64,000 bases of DNA, taken from the NCBI GenBank assembly GCA_949825045.1, contig OX463816.1, positions 14,813,579 through 14,877,578 on the forward strand, in the 5' to 3' direction. Within the stretch, counting starts at the first letter, position 1. Every line of letters begins with the position of its first letter. Below are positions 21,047 to 30,477 of the stretch, piece by piece. A program made the translations under genes and the position numbers. The notes under the pieces are model-generated. The model did not search any database. It saw only the letters and a program-made list of their open reading frames with translations, and was not told the DNA's origin. This DNA comes from Argyresthia goedartella (lineage: Eukaryota > Arthropoda > Insecta > Lepidoptera > Argyresthiidae).

Positions 21047-21292
21047 AAACTTATCTAATAACTAATAACCATTAATGCGTTCTCGCAAACAAAATCACAA
21101 AGTCCGAAAAAACATATCAGTCAAAAAACAACATACAAAAAAAGGAACGATTTCTTTTTAGTTTACTAAAACAAATAACAATCAAACACAAAACGCAAAA
21201 TCATTAAACCGCGGATCAAGCAATATTTGACAATTAGAAAACGATCATGATTATGCAACATTCCGAGGTATGCATAAAAATATTCTTTATAA

Positions 21293-21735
21293 CTATACCT
21301 TATAATTACCAGTTAATTTATCTATCTGCAATTTGCTATCAATGGTTATTCCAAGAAACTTCGTATCATTTACTAATTCTAACGTGTTGCTGTCTAACAC
21401 TAAACTGGTCTCAACTTGCCTGAAATTTGCAAGTGAGAATTTGATACACTTGGATTTACCAGCATTTAAAAATAAAATATTAAACCAATTCAAGGTTAAA
21501 ATACACCATTAACATTATCAAAATCTTTTTTGTCTTTTAATTTTGAAGACCAGTGAAGTATCATCAGCAAACAACACTATGTCAGTCAATATCTCCACCA
21601 TGAAAAGCAGATCATTAATATATACCAGGAATAAGACAGTGCCTAATATGGAACCTTGTGGAACGCCAATTTTTACACCCAATCCATCAGATTTAACGCT
21701 GTTGACTTTCTGCCTTATGAATTATATTGCTTAAT
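21293..21735 (-). pseudogene. inverted LINE reverse transcriptase fragment
   Basis: On the minus strand, about 21700-21530 encodes VPQGSILG, then the catalytic LFADDTSLVFKIK motif. 21493-21293 encodes NAGKSKCIKFSL and NDTKFLGITIDSKL, the region after the RT palm. A stop and shift separate the two blocks. It lies opposite in orientation to the ORF1-like piece upstream and to the 3' UTR immediately downstream, so the LINE has been rearranged. Confidence 0.78.
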
Positions 21736-21985
21736 TAAGTAATGCAACTGTTCTCATGGCTACTACAGCAAAATTTGTATATACTCATGGAGTTCTCTCT
21801 TACTAAGAATTAAAAAGTAATATTGCAGGCCTTAGATATATACTACTACAATTAAATATTTGTATTCCCAAGACACTGGTTACCCTAATTTAGGAGACAG
21901 GGAATCGCCTCTGTCAAGGACTTTTTTTTTGTGCATAAACGAATTTTTACTTTTACTTTACTTTTTAGTATGGGATATTTTGTGA
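21736..21985 (+). mobile_element. LINE 3' end, direct orientation
   Basis: CTGTTCTCATGGCTACTACA and TTAAAAAGTAATATTGCAGG match the 3' UTR of the LINE at 10670-10760. It begins where the inverted RT piece ends. Confidence 0.7.
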
Positions 21986-22244
21986 GACTTACGTAGAGGG
22001 TCGAGCAACCAATTCCAAATTAGAATTTGACTTTTTCGTCTAAAATTCGAAGCGGCCAGTTGCCTTGACGGAAACTATTAGAAAGCGAGAAAGCATTTGC
22101 GAAGCCGCGCCACGGGCAGCTAAGAATAAATAAATAATATATTGAGTATTGCGTTTTGAACTTTCATGCGATACGGCAGATATTTTATCTCTCTCCTCTA
22201 TTGATAGAATAAAATATTAAAGAACCAGCCCAGGCAACATTTAC

Positions 22245-22495
22245 CTTCTGAATAACGTCTGAATAAAAGCTGTCCGCGGCGCTCTAAGCAAACGAAATGT
22301 CTGAGTAAGTTCTGGGACAGCGCCTACTCAGACGTTATTCAGACAATTTGGGCACAAAAATGTGGCCTTAGTTCTGAATAGAAGCTGAGTAAAATCTGAA
22401 TAGCAGCAATGTAGATGTCCACTATCTGAATAACTTCTGAATAAAAGTGGTTTTCGGTGTTAGACAGACGTTATTCAGACATTATTCAGACAATG
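22245..22495. repeat. subterminal CTGAATAA-type repeat cluster
   Basis: At least nine copies of TCTGAATA or its complement TATTCAGA in both orientations, for example TTCTGAATAACGTCTGAATA at 22246 and GACGTTATTCAGAC twice (from about 22330 and 22468). Clustered short motifs next to an element end often serve as transposase-binding sites (family knowledge); that role here is inferred. Confidence 0.6.
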
Positions 22496-22837
22496 ACTGT
22501 CATCACTATGCTACTCCGCAAACTTAGACAGACACGCACACGCGTGTTGATTTGATATCGTTTCCTGTGAGTGATTGTTTATTGTTCCAACGAGTGCCAA
22601 CGAGCTCCAAACAGATTATTCTTGGTAAGTATGTATGTTTATTGTATTTACATTTTGAGATCATTGTACAAGTAAAATATTAGTGCGCGTGGAAGTTTAT
22701 CGTGAACATGAGTAACTTACTTCGATTTATGTCATGCGCCGCTTGAATTATGAAGGATTATGATTGTAAACATAATATTATACTCTAATGAAGCTCGCGT
22801 GACATAAATGTCTATCAACCCAAGTGCTGTTTTTTGT
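22493..22837 (+). repeat. 345-bp inverted repeat, left arm (promoter/exon 1 region)
   Basis: Read by eye, it is identical over its full 345 bp to the reverse complement of 25137-25481. It contains GATTATTCTTGGTAAGTATG, a strong splice donor with GT at 22625-22626. It is therefore likely to hold the 5' non-coding exon and promoter of the DUF4806-like gene. Confidence 0.9.
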
Positions 22838-23159
22838 ACACGAAAAGTATGACGTAGGTATGAAAGTACATAATAATGTTTTTTTGTGATTTCATGCGTT
22901 TTGTCATCAAATAAATCTTACAATAAAGCATAGAAATAATATAGTATTTGTTAAAAATGGCGATACTTTCCAGTCTGATTAAGCGATACCTTCACGCCAG
23001 TTATACAGCTTAGTTCTTAATAAAAGTCACGTGTGTACACTTATTCAGCTATTAGCTGGGAAAGACTATTCTGACAGCACATATTGCTGTGTACTATTTG
23101 AGTAGAGTATCACAGATTCCACAGTAACCAGCTTATTAGGGTTCCATCTTAGAAGTCAA

Positions 23160-23300
23160 AACAAAAACGTAAAACACGAACACTTACATACAGGCACATA
23201 CATTGCTTCTGGCCCCAAACTAGGATACCTTGTGTCGTGGGAACCAGAAACTGCGATATCACAAACAAGTTTACAAACAAACCCAAGACCTGGGTTTTTA
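23160..23300 (-). mobile_element. SINE family A, copy 4 (body only)
   Basis: The minus-strand body has CATTGCTTCTGGCCCCAAAC on the plus strand and GTGTCGTGGGAACCAGAAAC. The tRNA head is absent beyond about 23300. It lies in the inferred first intron. Confidence 0.8.
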
Positions 23301-23389
23301 TAAACTTGTTTGTGAATATGTATGTAGGCATATTTATTTTTTCTATCAACGTATGTAAGATATTTACGTCTACCTTTATTTACAGGACA

Positions 23390-23737
23390 ATGCCGTTTAA
23401 AATTGTTTCAACGCGTCGCAAGGGTAAAACGGAACTGTGCATAGTACCCTCTAGTTGGGAAACTAATAGTAAGCTGCGATGGCCAAAGCATAACGCGGAG
23501 GTGTTAAGCAAAAATGACATAGTTGTACCTGGGGAAGATGGCTGGCTAACCATGGACTGTAAATTAAAGAGGACGTTTTTAAACAACTATAATGAAGCGG
23601 AAGATGAATTGGCAAAAATGCTTCATAAAACGGATACTGATGATACGGACGTGGAAATCTCAAGACAGCACCGTCAACGTTTGAATAATTCTATTGAGAT
23701 GGAGAGTCCAGATTATAACTCTATAGTTGAAACACTG
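23390..23737 (+). CDS. DUF4806-like gene, first coding exon (N-terminal domain)
   Basis: 116 codons, ending in phase 0. A good acceptor (TTTATTTACAG, AG at 23384-23385) precedes ATG at 23390 by four bases. A donor G/GTACGT follows at 23738. The protein starts MPFKIVSTRRKGKTELCIVP, then RWPKHNAEVL and DCKLKRTFLNNYNEAE, then an acidic DTDDTDVE stretch. I recognise this layout from the N-terminal region of uncharacterised insect and cnidarian proteins that end in a DUF4806 domain (memory; function unknown). Upstream in-frame codons exist back to about 23237, but they run through a SINE and the acceptor, so the ATG at 23390 is preferred. Expression is not shown. Confidence 0.65.
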
Positions 23738-24464
23738 GTACGTACTTATTACAAAACCTCTACATACAAACATAATTACAGTACTACATGGATGTTTTGG
23801 CACTTAGATGACATTGACAGGGTGGCGCTTCTGCGCTATTGATTGATTGATTGGATCAACCAAGTGACACTTCCAAGAAGGCCGCGTTAGTTTCGATATG
23901 GCCAAGTGCCAAAACATCCATGTAGGTAGCACTGTACTACCTACTAAATTATCCTAAACTTCCATTAACAAATTATTTCTTGTTCAGCATAATGGTTTGA
24001 TAAAACAAACATTTAGTGTTAGAAAATCATGAATTAACTGTAATAAACTTCAGAATAAACTAAATAATGCAACTTGTAACAAAAACGAGGGAGTTATGCT
24101 CGCCTTTCTTATGTATAAAAATTGTTCTAGCATAGAAAACATTAATGTATAGTGGCAACACCACGTTGTCCTATGACATGTTCATTCCATGCTTGACCGG
24201 TAGATGGCGCTACCCGGACAGGTATGAAGGCATGGCATTGGATGGTTCAGTGAATAGTTTGTTGTCAAGCTGTATTCATGTAGTTTGACGCGAATTGTCT
24301 GTGGTTCGTGAAAATCTAGCTTCGTGCGTGCATCTTATCAATTTGCGATTGAATTATACAGGTAAAACGATGCAGCCCTATCAAGTTTGGACTCATTTGA
24401 TTTGTCTAATGATCAAGACTTTGGTCTCGGACGGATGAGGCCCAAGGTTTAATGATGGAGTTCA

Positions 24465-24675
24465 TCAATAGGCCCGTCCAGATAGAGCAAGGCAGAGGCA
24501 TGTGGGTGTGGTCCAGACTGCGCGCATGTAGGTGAGACAGCGTTTGGACGTGTTGTGACGTGCCTCACGCGTATGCGGATTTGGCGATGCTCAAGGGCGC
24601 CTCAGCAGATTTGCTGCTCTGCTGGACGACACCCACATGCCTTGCTGCCTCGCTCTATCTGGACGAGCCTATTGA
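24465..24675. mobile_element. 211-bp MITE with about 48-bp TIRs (intronic)
   Basis: The left arm begins TCAATAGGCCCGTCCAGATA and the right arm is its near complement, ending TCTGGACGAGCCTATTGA. About nine of ten bases match over about 48 bp, reaching CATGTGGGTGT. GC-rich interior, no ORF. It lies between two coding exons of the DUF4806-like gene. Confidence 0.85.
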
Positions 24676-24886
24676 ATAATTTATAGAATATAAAAAATAT
24701 GTGGATAAAACTATTTTTTTTTATAGTTTAGATAAACTAAAAAAACACGCTTTAAATAAATAACTAATAAGTAAAAAAAATATTCTTATTATTATTAATT
24801 AATGGCATAGGTCCAGTTGGAAACTGTCCTAATATTTTGTTTACTTTAAACCAAAAGAACTACAAAAGCACTTACTTGTTTTGCAG

Positions 24887-25128
24887 ATTAATCCAGGAAC
24901 TACAATGGCGAGCCCCACGCCTACTCAAGCAGCAGGAAATACTTTGATATCTGACGAGGGCATCATTTATCAAATAGTCACCACCGATGATGGTTCTAGT
25001 AATGTAGATACTAGAAACCAGTCATATTTACAGCCGAACAGTGGGATAGAGCAAGTTCTCGAACAAGTCAAAAACTTATATGCGATTCAGAGTATTGTCA
25101 TAAATAATCAGGAAACTATTATTGAATA
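24887..25128 (+). CDS. DUF4806-like gene, middle exon, ends in stop
   Basis: The acceptor TTGTTTTGCAG (AG at 24885-24886) opens a phase-0 frame, compatible with the donor at 23737. The sequence includes IYQIVTTDDGSSN and GIEQVLEQVKNLYAIQSI, the latter probably a short coiled coil. The frame ends at TAA 25126-25128, eight bases before the right arm of the inverted repeat. A normal gene of this type should continue to the C-terminal domain that lies beyond the arm, so the stop probably reflects the inverted duplication (inference). A weak donor could exist upstream at CAGA/GTATTG. Confidence 0.5.
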
Positions 25129-25136
25129 AAATAAAG

Positions 25137-25481
25137 ACAAAAAACAGCACTTGGGTTGATAGACATTTATGTCACGCGAGCTTCATTAGAGTATAATATT
25201 ATGTTTACAATCATAATCCTTCATAATTCAAGCGGCGCATGACATAAATCGAAGTAAGTTACTCATGTTCACGATAAACTTCCACGCGCACTAATATTTT
25301 ACTTGTACAATGATCTCAAAATGTAAATACAATAAACATACATACTTACCAAGAATAATCTGTTTGGAGCTCGTTGGCACTCGTTGGAACAATAAACAAT
25401 CACTCACAGGAAACGATATCAAATCAACACGCGTGTGCGTGTCTGTCTAAGTTTGCGGAGTAGCATAGTGATGACAGTCAT
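25137..25481 (-). repeat. 345-bp inverted repeat, right arm
   Basis: Reverse complement of 22493-22837 with the same length and no difference found by eye. It places an inverted copy of the putative promoter and first-exon donor between the middle and last exons. Any transcript from 22.6 kb through 25.5 kb could fold into a 345-bp duplex with a 2.3-kb loop. Confidence 0.9.
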
Positions 25482-25486
25482 AGCAG

Positions 25487-25909
25487 CTATCTAGTCCAGA
25501 GGCATTTGCAAATCTTCAAGAAAAATATATCATTTTATGTTCAAAGCAAATAGGAAGCGGCCCATCAAGCAGTTACAGGCTGCTGGATGCCTTATTTGAT
25601 AAAAAATTCTTAAGCAAATGTTCCTGGACTGGAGGCAGTAGGAATAATATTGAAGTAAAAGTAGGTTTTAAAGCATATAAAAACATACTAAATTTTTTCT
25701 TCTGCCTGATCAATGGATGGGACAGCACATTTACTGTACAGGACAACGAAAAATTTTTTAAAACTGTTTTGAGAAACGCGACTAAGAGAATGGCAATAAG
25801 GGACATGCGAGTGTCGAGCCAAAAGAAGCGAGTGAAGAAAAGTAATGCTGACCAGATCAATACATACAATAATGAAGAACAGCCACAAGAAGAAGATTCT
25901 CTGTGTTAG
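25487..25909 (+). CDS. DUF4806-like gene, C-terminal exon
   Basis: 140 open codons ending TAG at 25907-25909. An AGCAG acceptor lies at 25482-25486, immediately after the right arm, but without a pyrimidine tract. Features: LLDALFDKKFLSKCSWTGGS, then VGFKAYKNILNFF, NEKFFKTVLRNATKRMAI and a basic RVSSQKKRVKKS tail. The core CSWTG...FF...NA.KR pattern is what I remember of the DUF4806 domain; function unknown. The intact frame shows it decayed little. It is detached from the middle exon by the inverted arm. Confidence 0.6.
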   Translation, partial: LSSPEAFANLQEKYIILCSKQIGSGPSSSYRLLDALFDKKFLSKCSWTGGSRNNIEVKVGFKAYKNILNFFFCLINGWDSTFTVQDNEKFFKTVLRNATKRMAIRDMRVSSQKKRVKKSNADQINTYNNEEQPQEEDSLC

Positions 25910-26019
25910 AATGGTAGTAGTAGGTAACTTAAAGTATTTTTGTACCTACCATGTGTCATTGTTCAAGACTGATTGTTAATTAGAAGGTTTCAAACTAAGC
26001 ATTTATACACGGTTACTTT

Positions 26020-26263
26020 TTATCACCTAGGATGTTTTGGGGATTGATTGTACCCATGATTATGAACAACTTTCCTCAAGAAACATATGGTCGAAAATGA
26101 AAAAAAATATTGGGTCCAACATAGTAACACGAAAACAGCTGATATATGTAGGTAAATGTACTTAGGAAAAATTTTTTTTTTTATTTGCGACCATATGTTT
26201 CTTGGGGAAAGTTATTCATAATATGATGGGTACTACCAATCCCCAAAATATCCGTGGTGATAA
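26020..26263. mobile_element. foldback MITE-like unit
   Basis: Arms of about 75-90 bp: the left begins TATCACCTAGGATGTTTTGG and runs to AAACATATGGTCG. The right runs CGACCATATGTTTCTTGGGG to ATCCGTGGTGATA. The centre holds AACACGAAAACAGCTGATAT. Its right part is repeated in the tandem block. Confidence 0.7.
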
Positions 26264-27042
26264 AAAAATAAACGTTTTTACTAATTATTTTGAAGATTTT
26301 ATCGCGTTATGTTTATATTGCTGATTTTAGCGTAAACGTTTAGTATCAATGTACCTTATGCCATTGTTCATGACTGATTCTTATTTAGAAGGTTTCAAAC
26401 CAAGCATTTATATTCATATTTTGAGAATTTTATCCCGTTATGTTTGTAATGTTTAATGTTTAGTGTAAACTGGCCTGTCCAAGTAGACCGCTCGTTATAC
26501 GCGCGTCACCATGATGCCATAGTTGTGGTCATGGCGTGCGCGTACTAATTTGGTCTAACTAAACATATGGTCGAAAATGAAAATAAAAATGGGTCCCACA
26601 TAGTAACACGAAAACAGCTGATATAGGTAAATGTACTTAGGATTTTTTTTATTTTTTATTTGCGACCATATGTTTCTTGGGGAAAGTTATTCATAATATG
26701 ATGGGTACTACCAATCCCCAAAATATCCGTGGTGATAAAAAAATAACCGTTTTTACTAATTATTTTGAAGATTTTATCGCGTTATGTTTATATTGCTGAT
26801 TTTTTAGCGTAAACGCTTAGTATCAATGTACCTTATGCCATTGTTCATGACTGATTCTTATTTAGAAGGTTTCAAACCAAGCATTTATATTCATATTTTG
26901 AGAATTTTATCCCGTTATGTTTGTAATGTTTAATGTTTAGTGTAAGCTGGCCTGTCCATTGGACAGACTCCAAGTAGACCGCTCGTCATACGCGCGTCAC
27001 CATGATGCCATAGTTGTGGTCATGGCGTGCGCGTACTAATTT
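26081..27042. repeat. tandem duplication, about 480-bp unit x2
   Basis: Unit 1 is 26081-26560 and unit 2 is 26561-27042, both starting AAACATATGGTCGAAAATGA. They are nearly identical; unit 2 has a 13-bp extra piece (TTGGACAGACTCC) near 26958. Diverged partial units flank it at about 25945-26015 and 27145-27240 (CATTGTTCAAGAC plus GAAACCAAGC-type sequence). No coding signature. Confidence 0.9.
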
Positions 27043-27242
27043 GCCTTTGCCAGCAATATTGACATTTGCTGCGCGTCAGTTGACGATGGCGTGCGCATGT
27101 CGTGTGGCCTACGTGGACAGTAATTTGTTTCGTATTTTTGTACCTTATATGCCATTGTTCAAGACAGATTATTCATTATTATGTTTGAAACCAAGCAATT
27201 TTTATTTTGAGAATTATATCGCGTGTTATTTGTAACGTTGAT

Positions 27243-27784
27243 TGTTGAGAGGACTTGAACCCAAGTCGACCTGAATAAATATTTCTTAGTACTAGAACAG
27301 TATTTTAACTAACGTTACATCTTACTGAAAACAACCTATTCATAAATCTACCACCCCGGGGGAAATGAAAGGTCCGCGACGAGTCTGGCGGCGCGGGGGC
27401 ACAGAAGAGATAAGGGAACTCTGTTAACACTTCCGCGCGGTCGTTGGCGGAGGTATCCGCACTTTTTGGAATTTAATTAACATTATAACTACCTATATTG
27501 CATAAAAACTATGCAAGGGAACATGAAAATATATTTTTTAGTCATCAGCGATACGTAAACTGTCGATCCTGAGTCGGGCGTAACTTACATGCTGTACCTA
27601 TATTAATAATATTTAGTCCATTAGATTTCCCACCGAGAGTCACGGGCTTTTACTCGGATAAGAGTTAGGTTGAACCATAAGTATAAAACCATTATGATTG
27701 ACCTTCTAAATTAAAAGAACAGAAATTTGATGGCAGAAAAAAAAAATTACACATATAAATAATATTTATTATTTTTACCTTATT
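27243..27784. other. no gene seen
   Basis: Contains a short GC-rich island at 27350-27460 (CACCCCGGGGGAAATG to GGCGGAGGTATCCGC) in otherwise AT-rich sequence. Nothing recognisable. Confidence 0.35.
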
Positions 27785-28234
27785 TTATAATGTATGAATC
27801 AAAGGAATACAATAAATATTTCCACTGTATATCGTACATGCAAATTTAAACTGAACATCGGAAAACTTAATTGCAACGATGTTGCGATTATTATAAGGGT
27901 AAGTGGTTCTGTACATTCTTATTTCCGAACGAAGAGTTGAGTTTTTTAATTCCACATGAATGTCTGAGTCCGAGTCATCTTCACTTGATGCAGAACCATT
28001 ATAATATCCACTTACGGAACCCTCTTCTACAGATGGGTTTGAACGGACTTCACGCGTTACTTCCGAAGTACTCGAGGAACTTGGTTTTACGATTGTTTCA
28101 TCAGCGATGACCACCTCATTATCAATTTCCCAGTTCACAATAGACTTTTTCATTTTTTTATACTCCCGTAAACATTTTCTGCGGATCCCACCCGTTCTTT
28201 TCCTATTTTTCCACTTCATTTTATCCATTTTCAT
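27785..28234 (-). CDS. basic-then-acidic ORF, possible N-terminal part of a transposase-like gene
   Basis: 149 codons. The start MKMDKMKWKNRKRTGGIRRK is strongly basic. A Ser-rich linker and SASSEDDSDSDIHVELKN follow, then a short tail (YPYNNRNIVAIKF). It lies convergent to the DUF4806-like gene, inside the same candidate TIRs. Convergent gene pairs of this kind, with a transposase-like gene opposite a DUF4806 gene, are known to me only from memory. Here no catalytic region exists: downstream on this strand the space is taken by tandem repeats. It could be one exon of a longer gene now lost, or a chance frame. No function can be assigned. Confidence 0.4.
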   Translation of the reverse strand: MKMDKMKWKNRKRTGGIRRKCLREYKKMKKSIVNWEIDNEVVIADETIVKPSSSSTSEVTREVRSNPSVEEGSVSGYYNGSASSEDDSDSDIHVELKNSTLRSEIRMYRTTYPYNNRNIVAIKFSDVQFKFACTIYSGNIYCIPLIHTL

Positions 28235-28895
28235 CTAACCAAGTCCAACGCTTTTTAACCAGCCAATTGCTGTATAATAATAAAACTATCCTATATTTTA
28301 TTTACATTACCCAGCACAACGCTGATTTAATTAACTATGATAACCATTAAAACAGTAGCTGAATAAATGTGAAATAGTGTACTATAATTCAGATTGTAGC
28401 TTCGGACAACCACCCTTAGTCAGCTATAAGCTAATTTTACAGCTTAATGTCGGTTGTAAGTCCCCTTATACAGCTTTAAAAATTCTGTAGTGCATAAAGC
28501 TTAATAACGACTGAATAAGGGTCCTTAAATTGCTGTTATTAAGCTTTAAGAATAAACATGATCTTTTATCAGACATTACCAAGCTTATTGCTGAATACAG
28601 ATATACCATTGCTTTATACAGATTTAGACTGACTCCAGAGCTATTACTCAGACAATATACATATTTAAGCTGAGCATTGTGCCACAGTCGGATCTTTATT
28701 TTGCTTGGATGTTGCCTGAGGCAATAACATAAGAACTTACGTAATCCAATCAATGTACAGTTGTCAGTTCTATGATCATTAACTTCTATGGTGTCAGTAG
28801 TAAGGTGTTAATAACAGACGGACATGCGACCTTTCTGAAAACATGACTATAAAATTATACAGGACAATTATGTTTTGTCATTGTGTTTTGACCTT

Positions 28896-29100
28896 TTAGA
28901 GCGTCTAGGAGTAACACTCTCGGATGTTACGCAGGAGAAGCGGGTTCGAATCTCGGCGCTGATCATGTACCGATGAGATCAGTAATTTATCCTGTTCATG
29001 ATAAGGAATTCCCAACGTAATAACTCCATTACTGCAGCGATGGGCTAGCCCCCTGTTTTTCAATATGGAGAATAACTGCCACTGGCGCTTATTCTTAGCT
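28896..29100 (+). mobile_element. SINE family B-like, diverged copy
   Basis: The tRNA-like head has a B-box-like GCGGGTTCGAATCTC, then CTGATCATGTACCGATGAGA, which parallels GACCATGTACCAATGAGA of family B. The body beyond about 29010 is different or heavily decayed. Confidence 0.55.
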
Positions 29101-29869
29101 TCATGAGTTCAGGCCCAAGATTACACAAAACCACTGAAAAAAGAAAAGCGCTTTGGCAAAAAAAACACTCAATTCATTGGTCTCAAAAAATATATGTTAT
29201 GCAGAATGAGATAATCTAGTGTAAATACTGTGTCGCTATACGATTAGATTAATTTGCTTCGATGATAAAAAACCTGAGCATAGTCTATAGGTATTAAAAA
29301 GTAAAAATAATAATTTAAATATAAAATTACTGATTTTTCTCACACATTTTTTACCAAAATTTTCCTCTTTTAGAGTTCCTTATTAGGATTACCTGTAATT
29401 TCATCAATTAGCTTATTTCCGTTTTACAGTAACATGAAAATTTATTCGAAACACGAGGTAAATTTGGAAAAACACCAAAAAACACCCCGCCAGTTCCGCT
29501 ACCCCGCCAGCCAGAGCTGGGCCTTAGGTAGGTTTGCCTACCGTCAATGGGGTCAAGCCCCCCCCCCCTCCGTTTTCCGCCCAAACGAAAATCTTGGAAC
29601 CGCCACTGATATCTGCCTAAAGCCCTAAACTATGTGTGATCAAAAGGGACTACTACACTGATGCTGATGTCCGCAACTTCATCTGCGTGGTTCTACAAGA
29701 ATGTATATCAATAATAGTACCTAAGTAGTCATGTATATGTTTAAATAGAACTAACGTATCATCTAAGCACATGGCTGGATGGACGAACCTTGTACAAACA
29801 TTAATAAGAAAATACAGTGCACTTAAAATGTATTTATTTCATGGTTTTATTAGCGCCTACAGTGGTCCT
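29101..29869. other. no gene seen
   Basis: A C-run of about 12 lies near 29558 within a GC-richer patch, 29480-29610. Otherwise AT-rich. Confidence 0.35.
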
Positions 29870-30060
29870 AGAAATTATCATTTACCGAGATAAAGTTATC
29901 CTTCTTAAGGTGCAATCGGATAAAAAGTATCCAATATGTTAATCTAGCTCATAAACTATCTCTGTGCTAGATTTCATTCAAATCCGTTGAGCTTTAGCGT
30001 GTTTTAGCGTGATTTCGGCACGAACAAAAAACATCCAAACATTGATACTTCCACATTTAT
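29870..30060 (+). repeat. dispersed repeat fragment
   Basis: Contains CTCATAAACTATCTCTGTGC and ATTTCATTCAAATCCGTTGA, followed by CGAACAAAAAACATCCAAAC. I recognise this block as part of a very common lepidopteran dispersed repeat (memory only). Non-coding. Confidence 0.5.
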
Positions 30061-30477
30061 TTCACATTTAGTTGGATTTTAGTTGGATTATTAGTTGGAT
30101 AGTATACTTAGAGGAGTTTCCCTGTACAGTGGTTGACTTTACCACCAAGATGATCTTGTTCCCACGTGTAGATAAACATCTGTGCAGCGTCAAGTTGCTA
30201 AGTGACGTCGTGTTAGCATTGTTAATTACATCGTTAGAACTCCGATGGCAATTTAAATACCTATTTAACATCTGACATCACAGCCGACGGCGTGGGCAGA
30301 CGGTATACGCAGATTTATCTTCTCGTGGAGCAGATAATAAATAATGAATATAGGCAATATTTAAGTTAAGTCTACTCAACGACGCAAATTTTCTAAGCTC
30401 GATAAGAAAGCTTGTCTGTAGTTTTCTTCCTGTGTGTTGTTGGCATAGAAAACCAAACTCACATGAATTGCAAGTAA

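Larger units (their letters stand above)
22231..28718. mobile_element. candidate 6.5-kb DNA transposon (decayed, DUF4806-like cargo)
   Basis: The outer ends are CAGGCAACAT at 22231-22240 and its exact complement at 28709-28718. Inside both ends are several CTGAATA / TATTCAG motifs (dense at 22245-22495; looser at 28360-28660). Between them lie a plus-strand spliced DUF4806-like gene and a minus-strand basic/acidic ORF in convergent arrangement. No target-site duplication is visible and no catalytic domain was found, so the boundary and the claim of mobility are inference. The interior is altered by a 345-bp inverted duplication, a MITE, a SINE fragment and a tandem repeat block. Confidence 0.4.

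Noticed and set aside
26081..27042. CRISPR-like array
   Set aside because: Long 480-bp units without spacers in an animal genome; a plain tandem duplication.
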